64,000 bases of DNA from contig NZ_JACSNQ010000001.1 in NCBI RefSeq assembly GCF_016900315.1, positions 1 to 64,000 on the forward strand, in the 5' to 3' direction. A program made the position numbers and the translations under genes. The notes under the pieces were generated by a model. That model made no database searches and was not told the DNA's origin. It saw nothing but the letters and a program-made list of their open reading frames with translations. How positions within the stretch are numbered: the first letter of the stretch is position 1; each line of letters starts with the position of its first letter. Shown one piece after another: positions 50,723 through 58,257 of this stretch. This stretch comes from Olsenella profusa. GTDB taxonomy: Bacteria > Actinomycetota > Coriobacteriia > Coriobacteriales > Atopobiaceae.

Positions 50723-51733
50723 ATGAGCGAGAAGACCGTTGCGATCCTCGGCGCCACCGGCGTGGTGGGCCAGCAGATGCTCCAGTGCCTCGAGGAGCGG
50801 AACTTCCCGGTGGGCCGGCTCGTGCCGCTGGCAAGCGAGCGCTCCGTTGGCAAGACCGTCCGCTTTGTGGGCGAGGACGTCCCCTGCGAGGTGGCGCGCC
50901 CGGAGGCCTTCGAGGGCGTGGACATCGTGCTCGGTGCCGCCGACGACGCCACGGCCCGCGAGCTCCTGCCCGAGGCCGTCCGCCGCGGCGCGGTCTGCGT
51001 GGACAACTCCCACGCCTTCCGCCTGGAGCCCGACGTGCCGCTCGTGGTGCCGGAGATCAACGCCGCCGACATCGCGGGCCACCACGGCATCATCGCCAAC
51101 CCCAACTGCGCCACGATTATCGGCCTCGTGCCGGTGTGGCCGCTGCACCAGGCCGCGGGCGTGACGCGCCTCGTGGTCTCCACCTACCAGGCCGCCTCGG
51201 GCGCGGGCATCGCGGGCATGCGCGAGCTCGAACGCGAGCAGCGCGCCCTTGCCGCGGGCGAGGAGGTGGGGGAGACCGCCCCCTTCGCCTACCAGCTGGC
51301 CGAGAACCTCATCCCGCAGATCGGCGGCTTCAACGAGGAGGGCTACACCTCCGAAGAGATGAAGATGCTCAACGAGGGCCGCAAGATCATGCACCTGCCG
51401 AGCCTGCGCGTGAACTGCACCTGCGTGCGCGTGCCGGTGGTGCGCTCCCACTCCGAGTCCATCACGGCCGAGTTCGAGCGGCCGCTCTCGGTTGAGGAGG
51501 CGCGCGAGCTGCTTGCGGCCGCGCCCGGCGTGAAGGTGGTGGACGACCCGACGGCGCTGCGCTACCCGATGCCGCTCGACACGTCCGACCAGGACCTCAT
51601 CTACGTCGGCCGCATCCGCCGCGACCTCTCCGCGCCGGAGGGCGCAAGCTCGCTCACCTTCTGGTGCTGCGGCGACCAGATTCGCAAGGGCGCGGCGACC
51701 AACGCCGTGCAGATCGCGGAGTACCTGGTGTAG
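50723..51733 (+). CDS. asd: Aspartate-semialdehyde dehydrogenase
   Basis: Reduces aspartyl phosphate to the semialdehyde. The 336 residues show the Rossmann motif ILGATGVVGQQML, the catalytic cysteine in ANPNCATIIGLV (about 131), QAASGAGIAGM, the second active-site block INCTCVRVPVVRSHSES-like VNCTCVRVPVVRSHS and the final GAATNAVQIAEYL. I chose the ATG at 50723 behind AAAGGAAG, excluding an in-frame extension into the REP. Likely co-transcribed with lysC. Confidence 0.96.
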   Translation: MSEKTVAILGATGVVGQQMLQCLEERNFPVGRLVPLASERSVGKTVRFVGEDVPCEVARPEAFEGVDIVLGAADDATARELLPEAVRRGAVCVDNSHAFRLEPDVPLVVPEINAADIAGHHGIIANPNCATIIGLVPVWPLHQAAGVTRLVVSTYQAASGAGIAGMRELEREQRALAAGEEVGETAPFAYQLAENLIPQIGGFNEEGYTSEEMKMLNEGRKIMHLPSLRVNCTCVRVPVVRSHSESITAEFERPLSVEEARELLAAAPGVKVVDDPTALRYPMPLDTSDQDLIYVGRIRRDLSAPEGASSLTFWCCGDQIRKGAATNAVQIAEYLV

Positions 51734-51764
51734 GACGCTCCCTTGCGCGCAGGCCCGTGCAGCC

Positions 51765-51813
51765 GGCGGTACCCCCCTTGCGGACGGCGTCCGCCGGGGG
51801 TGCCGCCTTTTTT
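51765..51813 (+). terminator. Terminator of hom-lysC-asd
   Basis: GGCGGTACCCCC (51765-51776) pairs with GGGGGTGCCGCC (51796-51807), then TTTTTT. Confidence 0.9.
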
Positions 51814-51832
51814 GTTTGAGGTTCATACGTTG

Positions 51833-51865
51833 AGGTCCTTCTCGCCATGATGGCGAGAAGGACCT
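51833..51865. repeat. Perfect palindrome of two motif copies
   Basis: The 16-bp arms AGGTCCTTCTCGCCAT and ATGGCGAGAAGGACCT meet around a single base. It lies after the asd terminator and before the convergent M42 peptidase. A further near-copy (GGCGAGAAGGGCC) sits at 51904-51916. No T-run follows. Confidence 0.9.
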
Positions 51866-51915
51866 GGGGGTGAGCGGGGGGTCTGGGAAGGAGGGCGGCG
51901 GCTGGCGAGAAGGGC

Positions 51916-52989
51916 CTAGAACCCGGCGACGACCTCCGGCGTGAGCCGCCTGGCCACCGTTACGGCGAGCTCGGCCGTGGCCTTGACGTCCTCGAGCGCG
52001 CAGATCGCGGTGCCGGCGTGGACGTGGCGGCAGGGCACGCCGGCCACCACGCACGGCACGTCGAGCAGGTGGGTCGGGCCGCCGTCGGTGCCGCCGCCCA
52101 CGCGCACCGACGTCTGGGCGGGCAGCCCCGCCTCGGCCGCCACCTGCAGAACGAAGCGCTGGTAGCGCGGGTTGGTGATCATGCAGCGGTCGAAGTAGCG
52201 AAGCATCGGGCCCTGACGCAGCGCGGCCTGGACCTCGTCGGGCGCGGAGAAGGTGTCGTCCGCCGGGCACCCCTCGAACATGAACGCCACGCTCGGCGAG
52301 AAGTGCCGCACGGCCGCGGCCACCCCGCGCTCGCCGACCTCCTCCTGTGCCGACACCGACGCCACCACGTCAAAGGGGAGGTCGCCCTTGCCGGAGAGCT
52401 CGCGCAGGGTGAGCAGCATCGCACACACGCCCGCCCGGCAGTCGAAGGCCTTGCCCAGCGCCACGCCCGTGCGCGCGTCAAACGAGAACGAGGTCGCGGG
52501 CACAAACGGCTCGCCCATCCCCATGTGGAAGCGCCCGACGGCGTCCTCGCGCGAGGTGGCGCCCACGTCGAGCACGAGCGGCGCCTTGCCGGAGGCCCGC
52601 TCGGCCTCGCTCCAGAAGTGGGGCGGCTTCACGCCGATGACGCCGCGCACCCACGAGCCGTCCGTCGCGCGCACCCACACGTCCTGCCCGGCGAGCACGT
52701 TCGGCGAGAAGCCGCCGAGCTCGACGAAGCTCATCGTGCCGTTGGAGCGGATGGCGCGCACCATGCCGCCCACCTCGTCGCCGTGGGCGTCCAGCATGAG
52801 CACGGGCTTCTCCCCGGTGAAGCTTCCCAGCGTGATGAGGCCGTCGCGCAGGGTGTTCTCCTCCACGCGCGCCCAGCCCGTGCAGAAGCGCCGGACCACG
52901 TCAAGGACCTCGTCCTCGAAGCCCGAGGGTCCCTTCGCCTCGGACAGCGCGCCCAGAAGCGCGACCACCTCGGTATCGTCAAAGCGCAT
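51916..52989 (-). CDS. M42-family zinc aminopeptidase
   Basis: Peptidase M42 (glutamyl aminopeptidase/FrvX-like), 357 residues, a dinuclear zinc enzyme that forms large cages and trims short peptides. Metal and catalytic residues appear in MLDAHGDEVGGM (about 68), FDCRAGVCAML (about 183), the catalytic Glu pair in SAQEEVGERG (about 215) and HVHAGTAICALED near the end. The ATG giving MRFDDTEV follows GGAGGAACC. An in-frame upstream extension lacks support. Confidence 0.92.
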   Translation of the reverse strand: MRFDDTEVVALLGALSEAKGPSGFEDEVLDVVRRFCTGWARVEENTLRDGLITLGSFTGEKPVLMLDAHGDEVGGMVRAIRSNGTMSFVELGGFSPNVLAGQDVWVRATDGSWVRGVIGVKPPHFWSEAERASGKAPLVLDVGATSREDAVGRFHMGMGEPFVPATSFSFDARTGVALGKAFDCRAGVCAMLLTLRELSGKGDLPFDVVASVSAQEEVGERGVAAAVRHFSPSVAFMFEGCPADDTFSAPDEVQAALRQGPMLRYFDRCMITNPRYQRFVLQVAAEAGLPAQTSVRVGGGTDGGPTHLLDVPCVVAGVPCRHVHAGTAICALEDVKATAELAVTVARRLTPEVVAGF

Positions 52990-53051
52990 GGTTCCTCCTG
53001 TCGCCGTGGGCGGGCCCCTGCAGCGGGGCCTCGGTTGGCAGTATAGGCCTT

Positions 53052-53063
53052 GGCGAGAAGGAC
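53052..53063 (+). repeat. GGCGAGAAGRAC motif copy
   Basis: Exact GGCGAGAAGGAC between the divergent M42 peptidase and the alpha/beta hydrolase genes. Confidence 0.8.
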
Positions 53064-53252
53064 GGGCGGGGTGCAGGGCGGGGCGGGTGTGGGGTGCCCG
53101 CGACCTGCCAACCGCGTCTGCTCGAACCCGCGGGGCGGGCCGCGCGTCGCCCGCGACCCCGTCCGACCGCGTCTGCTCGCGCCCGTGGGGTGCTAAGCTG
53201 GTTGCAGACAATCGCCCTGCCCCGCGCCCGCGGCCCGATCAAGGAGCACCCC

Positions 53253-54704
53253 ATGGCCCTTCTCGCCAGCTATCACCTGCCCGGACTCTTCGTGGAGGAC
53301 CGCTCGATCGAGGTCCCGCTTGACTGGCGGGGCACCACGCCGGCTCGGCTTGCCGGATGCAGGCAGGCCGCTCCGGACTCGGCGCTCCTGTCCGCGTCCG
53401 CGGCGGCAGCGCTCGACCCCGCGCTGGAGGGCCGCTCGCTCTCCCTCTTCTACCGCGTGGTCTGCGCGCCTGAGAACGTGGGGCGCGATCTTCCCTACCT
53501 CGTCTTTCTTCAGGGCGGCCCGGGTGGGGCGGGGCCGCGCCTCACCTCTCCCACAAGTGACGGCTGGGTTGCGGAGGCCGTGCGTCACTTTTGCGTGATC
53601 CTTCCGGACCAGCGCGGCACCGGGCGCTCCAGTCGCGTGGACGGCGTCTCCATCGCTCGCGAGGGCGACGCTGCGGCACAGGCCCGCTTCCTCAAGTGCT
53701 TCCTGGCCGACTCGATCGTACGTGACTTCGAGTACCTGCGCCTGACCGAGCTCGGTGGCGCGCGCTGGGTCACGCTCGGCCAGAGCTACGGCGGGTTTCT
53801 CACCCTCACGTACCTCTCGACCTTCCCCGGGGCGGCCTGTGCGAGCTTCACCTGCGGCGGCATCCCGCACGTGCCCGCGAGCGCCGACGAGGTCTACGCG
53901 CACACCTTCGGGCGCATGGCGTCAAAGACGCGCCTGCTCTACGAGCGCTACCCGGAGGACGAGAGGCGCGTGGGGCTGCTTGCCGACCGCCTGGCCGCGG
54001 GCGAGGCGCCGGTGCTGCCGGACGGCTCGCCGATGACGGTGCGGCGCCTGCAGTCGCTGGGCCAGGGCCTGGGCATGAAGCCTGGTCACGAGCGCCTTCA
54101 CAACCTCCTCGATCTCGCCTTCTCCGCAGGCGACGGCAGTGCGGACGCGGCACTCGCGGCTGCCGGGGGTGACGTCGCGCGCGTGGAGGTCTCCGATGCG
54201 TTCCTTGCCGGGGTGTGGTCAGCCGCGAACGTGCGCGCGAATCCGCTTTATTGGGTGCTCCAGGAGCTCATCTACGCCGACGGCGAGCTGGACGCCCCGA
54301 TCGCATGGGCGGCCGAGCGCGCGTGGCAGGCGCGCTCGGAGTTTTCCGAGGGCGCGCGGCCGTTCATGCTGACAGGGGAGGCGTGCTTCCCGTGGATGTT
54401 TGAGCAGCAGCCGGAGCTTGCGTCCTTTGCCGGCGCGATGGATGCGCTCATGGCGGACACGAGCTTCGGCCGGCTCTACGACGAGGTACAGCTTGCCGCA
54501 AACGAGACGCCGCTCACGGCTGCCGTCTACTTCGACGATCTCTACGTTGACTCAGGCCTGCAGCTTGACACGCTCTCCCGCGTGGGTGCAAGCCACGCCT
54601 GGGTGACCAACGAGTTTGAGCACGACGGCCTCCACGGTGACCGCGTGTTCAAGCACCTCCTGGGGCTGGCCCGCGACCGCGGCGACCTCGACGGGGTGCT
54701 GTAG
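53253..54704 (+). CDS. Alpha/beta hydrolase, proline iminopeptidase-like (S33)
   Basis: A 483-residue serine peptidase-like hydrolase. The oxyanion motif LVFLQGGPGGAGP (about 84-96, HGGPG type), DQRGTGRSS, the nucleophile GQSYGGFLTL (about 172-181) and a late His in FEHDGLHGDRVFKHLL match prolyl iminopeptidases that release N-terminal proline. The ATG follows AAGGAG. No signal peptide is seen, so it is cytoplasmic. With the adjacent divergent M42 peptidase it forms a small peptide-recycling locus. Confidence 0.87.
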   Translation: MALLASYHLPGLFVEDRSIEVPLDWRGTTPARLAGCRQAAPDSALLSASAAAALDPALEGRSLSLFYRVVCAPENVGRDLPYLVFLQGGPGGAGPRLTSPTSDGWVAEAVRHFCVILPDQRGTGRSSRVDGVSIAREGDAAAQARFLKCFLADSIVRDFEYLRLTELGGARWVTLGQSYGGFLTLTYLSTFPGAACASFTCGGIPHVPASADEVYAHTFGRMASKTRLLYERYPEDERRVGLLADRLAAGEAPVLPDGSPMTVRRLQSLGQGLGMKPGHERLHNLLDLAFSAGDGSADAALAAAGGDVARVEVSDAFLAGVWSAANVRANPLYWVLQELIYADGELDAPIAWAAERAWQARSEFSEGARPFMLTGEACFPWMFEQQPELASFAGAMDALMADTSFGRLYDEVQLAANETPLTAAVYFDDLYVDSGLQLDTLSRVGASHAWVTNEFEHDGLHGDRVFKHLLGLARDRGDLDGVL

Positions 54705-54714
54705 GGGCTGAGTT

Positions 54715-54757
54715 GCAACAGTGTACGTACCCTCCCATCGGTTACGTACACTGTTGC
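54715..54757. repeat. 15-bp inverted repeat after the hydrolase gene
   Basis: GCAACAGTGTACGTA (54715-54729) and TACGTACACTGTTGC (54743-54757) with a 13-nt loop. It is followed by TATCTTG, so it may serve as a weak terminator. Its TGTACGTA core recurs downstream. A one-mismatch motif (GACGAGAAGAAC) follows at 54768. Confidence 0.75.
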
Positions 54758-54831
54758 TATCTTGATGACGAGAAGAACAACGCAGTGACCTGCGGTTTCC
54801 TCGAAACTGAGGTGACGCCGGCTTCTGAAAA

Positions 54832-54883
54832 GTGTACGTAACCGGTGGGGGTGTACGTAACCGGCGGGGAGCGTACGTAATCG
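54832..54883. repeat. Tandem GTGTACGTAACCGG repeats
   Basis: GTGTACGTAACCGG at 54832-54845 and 54851-54864, and GCGTACGTAATCG at 54871-54883 (periods 19 and 20 bp). The palindromic TACGTA core is shared with the inverted repeat at 54715-54757. They lie about 210 bp before the fic gene. The rest of 54884-55089 shows nothing I can name. Confidence 0.75.
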
Positions 54884-55089
54884 ACGACTGGCGACGAGCA
54901 CGCACTGCAAGCCGCTCCCTCGTATGGCCCTGCCGCTGTGCCGCATGCATCCTTTGCACCCATGGACAGTCGACCCGCTCCCTCGCCCCTTCCGCCGACG
55001 CGGGGCCACCGCTGCCGGAGCGACCGGCCCTGCGCCGGAGAGGGGGCTCTAGAATTCCCGTAAGCATTTTGCCGACGGGAGGTGCTTCA

Positions 55090-55848
55090 ATGTCCGACTC
55101 CATCACACAGACCTACCACGATCTTCGCGACCAGTGGGACGCCCTCACCGACGAGCGGCGCGAGGTTCTTCTCGCCGGCTTTGTGCCCGACTATGTCTAC
55201 AACTCTGAGAAGATAGAGAACCCCGAGCTCACGTTTGCCACCGCCCGGGAGGTCGTCGAGCGCGGCGCCGTCACCGGCTACACCGGAGACTGCCAGCTCC
55301 TCACCGAGACCTACAACCTCAAGGTCTCCTGGGAGCTTGCGCGTGCCAAGCTCGCCGAGGACCCGTGCCTCTCCGAGGAGCTCGTCTGCCAGGCCCAGGA
55401 GCTCGTGACCATGGGAACCTACAGCGAGAAGCTCCTGCTGGCGGGGGAGCGCCCGGGCCTCTTCAAGCTCGGGAACTACGTGGGCGGCCCGGCGAGCGTG
55501 GGCATACCTGCGGTCAAGGTGCCCCATGAGGTGGGGGTGCTCGCCGACGACGTGAACACCTATCTGGAGGAGGGCCGCCGCTCCCTCACCATAGCCGCGT
55601 TCCTTCACGCCAAGATCTTTGACATCCACCCGTTCGCGGATGGCAACGGGCGCACCGCGCGCCTGCTCATGAACGGCGTGCTGCTTGCGATGGGCATGCC
55701 GCCAATCGTGATTCACGCGCAGAACCACGCCGCCTACCACGCCGCGCTCGACGTCTTCCATCTTGAGGGGGACCTCAACCCGCTCAAGCGCTTCCTCATG
55801 ACCGAGGCGGTCCTCACCTGGGAGGGCCTGCTCGGGGAGGACGCCTAG
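55090..55848 (+). CDS. fic: Fic-domain AMPylation protein
   Basis: A 252-residue Fic protein that probably transfers AMP to a target hydroxyl. The full active-site motif HPFADGNGRTARLL is at about 179-192. An N-terminal inhibitory helix with the class II pattern S-x-x-x-E-N is present as SEKIEN (39-44), so activity is probably self-restrained and no separate antitoxin is needed; none is seen. The ATG at 55090 follows GGGAGGTG. Residues 25-29 (EVLLA) are encoded by an exact motif copy (55164-55176). Confidence 0.93.
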   Translation: MSDSITQTYHDLRDQWDALTDERREVLLAGFVPDYVYNSEKIENPELTFATAREVVERGAVTGYTGDCQLLTETYNLKVSWELARAKLAEDPCLSEELVCQAQELVTMGTYSEKLLLAGERPGLFKLGNYVGGPASVGIPAVKVPHEVGVLADDVNTYLEEGRRSLTIAAFLHAKIFDIHPFADGNGRTARLLMNGVLLAMGMPPIVIHAQNHAAYHAALDVFHLEGDLNPLKRFLMTEAVLTWEGLLGEDA

Positions 55849-55891
55849 CAGCTGGGTGCGGCTCGCGGCTCGCGGTGGGCGTAAGGTGGGC

Positions 55892-55903
55892 GTTCTTCTC
55901 GCC
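55892..55903 (-). repeat. GGCGAGAAGRAC motif copy
   Basis: Exact reverse copy about 45 bp after fic, before the tRNA cluster promoter. Confidence 0.8.
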
Positions 55904-55972
55904 GGCGCGGCGGGACGGGACGTCGAGGCACCGCTGCACTTCGTGAAAATGCGAATTCGCCAAAAAAAGTCC

Positions 55973-56001
55973 TTGCATCGAGCCGCGGGGTAGTGCAGAA
56001 T
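55973..56001 (+). promoter_or_regulatory. Promoter of the tRNA-His/Lys/Lys cluster
   Basis: TTGCAT (55973-55978), a 17-bp spacer and CAGAAT (55996-56001), about 30 bp before tRNA-His. It is similar in form to the tRNA-Ala promoter. Confidence 0.65.
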
Positions 56002-56032
56002 AGTCGAGCCGCCTGAAGAGGTTCGCAAAAAT

Positions 56033-56109
56033 GGTGGGTGTAGCTCAGTTGGTAGAGCGACGGACTGTGGCTCCGTAGGTCGAGGGTTCGAGACCCTTCG
56101 CCCACCCCA
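56033..56109 (+). tRNA. tRNA-His (anticodon GTG)
   Basis: Cloverleaf with the extra G-1 opposite C73 typical of histidine tRNA. The acceptor stem pairs GUGGGUG with CGCCCAC, the anticodon loop is CUGUGGC and CCA is encoded. Confidence 0.95.
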
Positions 56110-56123
56110 TTTCAACTGAATAT

Positions 56124-56199
56124 GGATCGTTAGCTCAGCTGGTAGAGCAGGGGACTCTTAATCCCAAGGTCCAGGGTTCGAACCCCTGACGATCCACCA
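56124..56199 (+). tRNA. tRNA-Lys (anticodon CTT), copy 1
   Basis: A 76-nt cloverleaf with encoded CCA and anticodon loop CUCUUAA. The anticodon stem has an apparent G-A end pair (27-43). Identical to copy 2. Confidence 0.95.
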
Positions 56200-56204
56200 T
56201 CTTT

Positions 56205-56280
56205 GGATCGTTAGCTCAGCTGGTAGAGCAGGGGACTCTTAATCCCAAGGTCCAGGGTTCGAACCCCTGACGATCCACCA
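56205..56280 (+). tRNA. tRNA-Lys (anticodon CTT), copy 2
   Basis: Exact duplicate of the tRNA at 56124-56199, five bases further on. It is followed by the cluster terminator. Confidence 0.95.
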
Positions 56281-56290
56281 CGATAGCTTC

Positions 56291-56323
56291 GGCCGGGCGT
56301 CTCTGGATGCCCGGCCGTTTTTT
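56291..56323 (+). terminator. Terminator of the tRNA cluster
   Basis: GGCCGGGC (56291-56298) pairs with GCCCGGCC (56309-56316), then GTTTTTT. Confidence 0.9.
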
Positions 56324-56504
56324 GTCTTGTCCCGGGTCTGGGACCGCGGTCGGCCGCGCGGGCGGCGACTGCGCAGCTGGGTCTCTGGCCGCGCGGGCGG
56401 CGGCCGCGTGACTGGGTCCCCGGCTCCGGCTTCGCGTCCTCTCGGCGGTGTCGCCTTGTGTCCGCGCGCCGTGATACGCTGTCACGGTCAGGGGGGAGGC
56501 TTGC

Positions 56505-57317
56505 ATGGCGTACAGAGGACTGAGGCCACGGGCCGGCGCGCCCAGCGCGGGAAGGCTGCGGGCGCGCAGCCCGCTTGCACTGGTCTTTGCGCTGGCGGTC
56601 ACGCTTACCGCTGGCATCGGGACCGGGGCGCTGCCCTCGCTCGGCTCGATGCCGACGCCCGCCACGAGTGTTCCGGCCTCCGCCTCGTTTGACGAGGGGG
56701 TTCCCGGCACCTGGGACGCCGAGGCCTACCCCGAGTACTACCGCGTCCTCGGCCCCGCCGTCGTGAGCGACGAGCCCGCCCCCGGCGAGGCCCGCTACGA
56801 GGGGCTTGACGACCTCGGGCGCACCGGTGCCGTCACGGCCACGGTGACCTACGACATGATGGAGGCCGGCAGCGACCGCGAGCGCGCCGACATCTCGGAC
56901 ATCCACCCCTCGGGCTGGGGCCACAACGAGGAGGTCGACATCCCCATGCCGGACGGCACCTCCTACCATGGCTACCTCTTCAACCGCAGCCACCTGCTCG
57001 CCAAGTCGCTCGGCGGGGCGGACGCGGCGGAGAACCTCGTGACCGGCACGCGTACCCAAAACGTCGGCGACAACCACGGTCAGGACGGGGGCATGGCCTA
57101 CGCCGAGGGCCTCGCGCGCGAGTGGCTGCGCGCCCACCCGGACGGCACCGTCTACTACCGCGCCACCCCCGTCTACGTGGGCTCCGAGCTCGTGCCCCGG
57201 AGCGTAGTGGTGGACGTGCGCTCCTCGGACGGCTCGCTTGACCAGGAGGTCGAGGTCTTCAACGCCGCGACTGGCTTCAAGATCGACTACGCCACCGGCG
57301 CGTTCACGGCAGACTGA
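56505..57317 (+). CDS. Secreted or membrane-anchored DNA/RNA non-specific nuclease (EndA/Spd-like)
   Basis: A 270-residue predicted extracellular nuclease of the beta-beta-alpha metal family. A basic start and hydrophobic segment (LALVFALAVTLTAGIGTGAL, about 24-43) form a signal peptide or anchor. The catalytic region is GYLFNRSHLLAKSLGG (about 157-172), where the usual DRGH appears as NRSH with the general-base His kept. NLVTGTRTQNVGDNHGQDGGM follows, with the metal-binding Asn, as in EndA, the pneumococcal DNA-entry nuclease, and streptococcal DNases. It could feed on DNA or take part in uptake. The substrate is not shown by sequence. Confidence 0.85.
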   Translation: MAYRGLRPRAGAPSAGRLRARSPLALVFALAVTLTAGIGTGALPSLGSMPTPATSVPASASFDEGVPGTWDAEAYPEYYRVLGPAVVSDEPAPGEARYEGLDDLGRTGAVTATVTYDMMEAGSDRERADISDIHPSGWGHNEEVDIPMPDGTSYHGYLFNRSHLLAKSLGGADAAENLVTGTRTQNVGDNHGQDGGMAYAEGLAREWLRAHPDGTVYYRATPVYVGSELVPRSVVVDVRSSDGSLDQEVEVFNAATGFKIDYATGAFTAD

Positions 57318-57366
57318 GGCTGCGGGCGGCCCACGTGCGGGTCCGCCGCAAGGAGGGAGAGAACCC

Positions 57367-58005
57367 ATGCAGGAGGCAAGACCAGGCGAGAAGAACGACC
57401 AGTGCGCCCCTTCGGGCGAGAGGGACGTGCCCTCGGGGCTCGACGCCGTCCGTGCAGCCCTTGAGCCGGACCCCGCGCTCGTCGAGCGCGTTACCTCGTC
57501 CACGCGGCCGTGGGAGGGGAGGATCTTCTCGGTTGAGCAGCTGGACGTGGAGCTCGCGGACGGCTCCCACGGCTGGCGCGACCTCGTGCGCCACCACGGC
57601 GGCGCCGGAGTGGTGGCCGTGCGCGACGGGAAGGTCTGCCTGGTGCGGCAGTGGCGCGTGGCCCTGGGGCGCATGACGCTCGAGATCCCCGCCGGCAAGG
57701 TGGACGGCGACGAGCCACGCGAGGCCTGCGCCGCGCGCGAGCTCACCGAGGAGACCGGTCTTGTCGCCGAGCGGCTCGAGCTTTTGGCCGAGTCCTACGG
57801 CGCCCCCGGCTTCACCGACGAGCACACCTCGGTCTACCTCGCCCACGGCCTTACGCAGGGCCCTGCCTGCCCAGATGCGGGCGAGCTCGTTAACGTGGTC
57901 TGGGTGGACCTGGACTGCGCGCTGGAGGCCATCCGGCTTGGGCTGCTCGACGACGCCAAGACCGTAACGGGCATTCTCGCGGCCAAGACGTTCGGTATGC
58001 TATAA
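57367..58005 (+). CDS. NUDIX hydrolase, ADP-ribose pyrophosphatase-like
   Basis: A 212-residue NUDIX enzyme. The Nudix box is complete: GKVDGDEPREACAARELTEETGLVAE (about 120-145), preceded by VRQWRVALGRMTLEIPAG and followed by APGFTDEHTSVYLA, typical of ADP-ribose pyrophosphatase (NudF-like). The N-terminal extension of about 30 residues before the fold contains PGEKND from an exact motif copy (57385-57396). It lies 49 bp after the nuclease gene and may be co-transcribed with it. Confidence 0.9.
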   Translation: MQEARPGEKNDQCAPSGERDVPSGLDAVRAALEPDPALVERVTSSTRPWEGRIFSVEQLDVELADGSHGWRDLVRHHGGAGVVAVRDGKVCLVRQWRVALGRMTLEIPAGKVDGDEPREACAARELTEETGLVAERLELLAESYGAPGFTDEHTSVYLAHGLTQGPACPDAGELVNVVWVDLDCALEAIRLGLLDDAKTVTGILAAKTFGML

Positions 58006-58008
58006 AAT
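58001..58008 (+). promoter_or_regulatory. Possible tRNA-Arg promoter
   Basis: TATGCTATAAAAT contains an extended -10 box (TATAAA from 58001) that overlaps the end of the NUDIX gene, about 18 bp before tRNA-Arg. No -35 box is clear. Confidence 0.45.
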
Positions 58009-58025
58009 GTGGGCGCTTGACCATC

Positions 58026-58102
58026 GCGCCCTTAGCTCAGTTGGATAGAGCCGCGGACTTCTAATCCGAAGGTCGGGGGTTCGAATCCCTCAGGGCGCAC
58101 CA
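58026..58102 (+). tRNA. tRNA-Arg (anticodon TCT)
   Basis: A 77-nt cloverleaf with encoded CCA. The acceptor stem pairs GCGCCCU with AGGGCGC, and the anticodon loop CUUCUAA reads AGA/AGG, codons that are rare in this GC-rich genome. Confidence 0.95.
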
Positions 58103-58113
58103 GTGGGCCTGGT

Positions 58114-58145
58114 CGGGCCGGGCACCCCGAGGGGTGTCCGGCCCG
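58114..58145 (+). terminator. Hairpin after tRNA-Arg
   Basis: CGGGCCGGGCACCCC pairs with GGGGTGTCCGGCCCG (one G-U pair, two-base loop). The T-rich tail is weak. Confidence 0.6.
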
Positions 58146-58257
58146 TGTCATGCCTCTGGCCGCGTGGAACGGCGCGCTCGCGTAAATCTCGCGCGGGCGG
58201 AAGGTGTCATGAAGGCATACTGAACAGGTGTGGTCTGCTCGTTGGAAGGAGCGCACG

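Noticed and set aside
56124-56280. Duplicate tRNA-Lys as a phage attachment site
   Set aside because: No integrase, no foreign genes and no partial tRNA fragment are nearby. A plain tandem duplication explains it.
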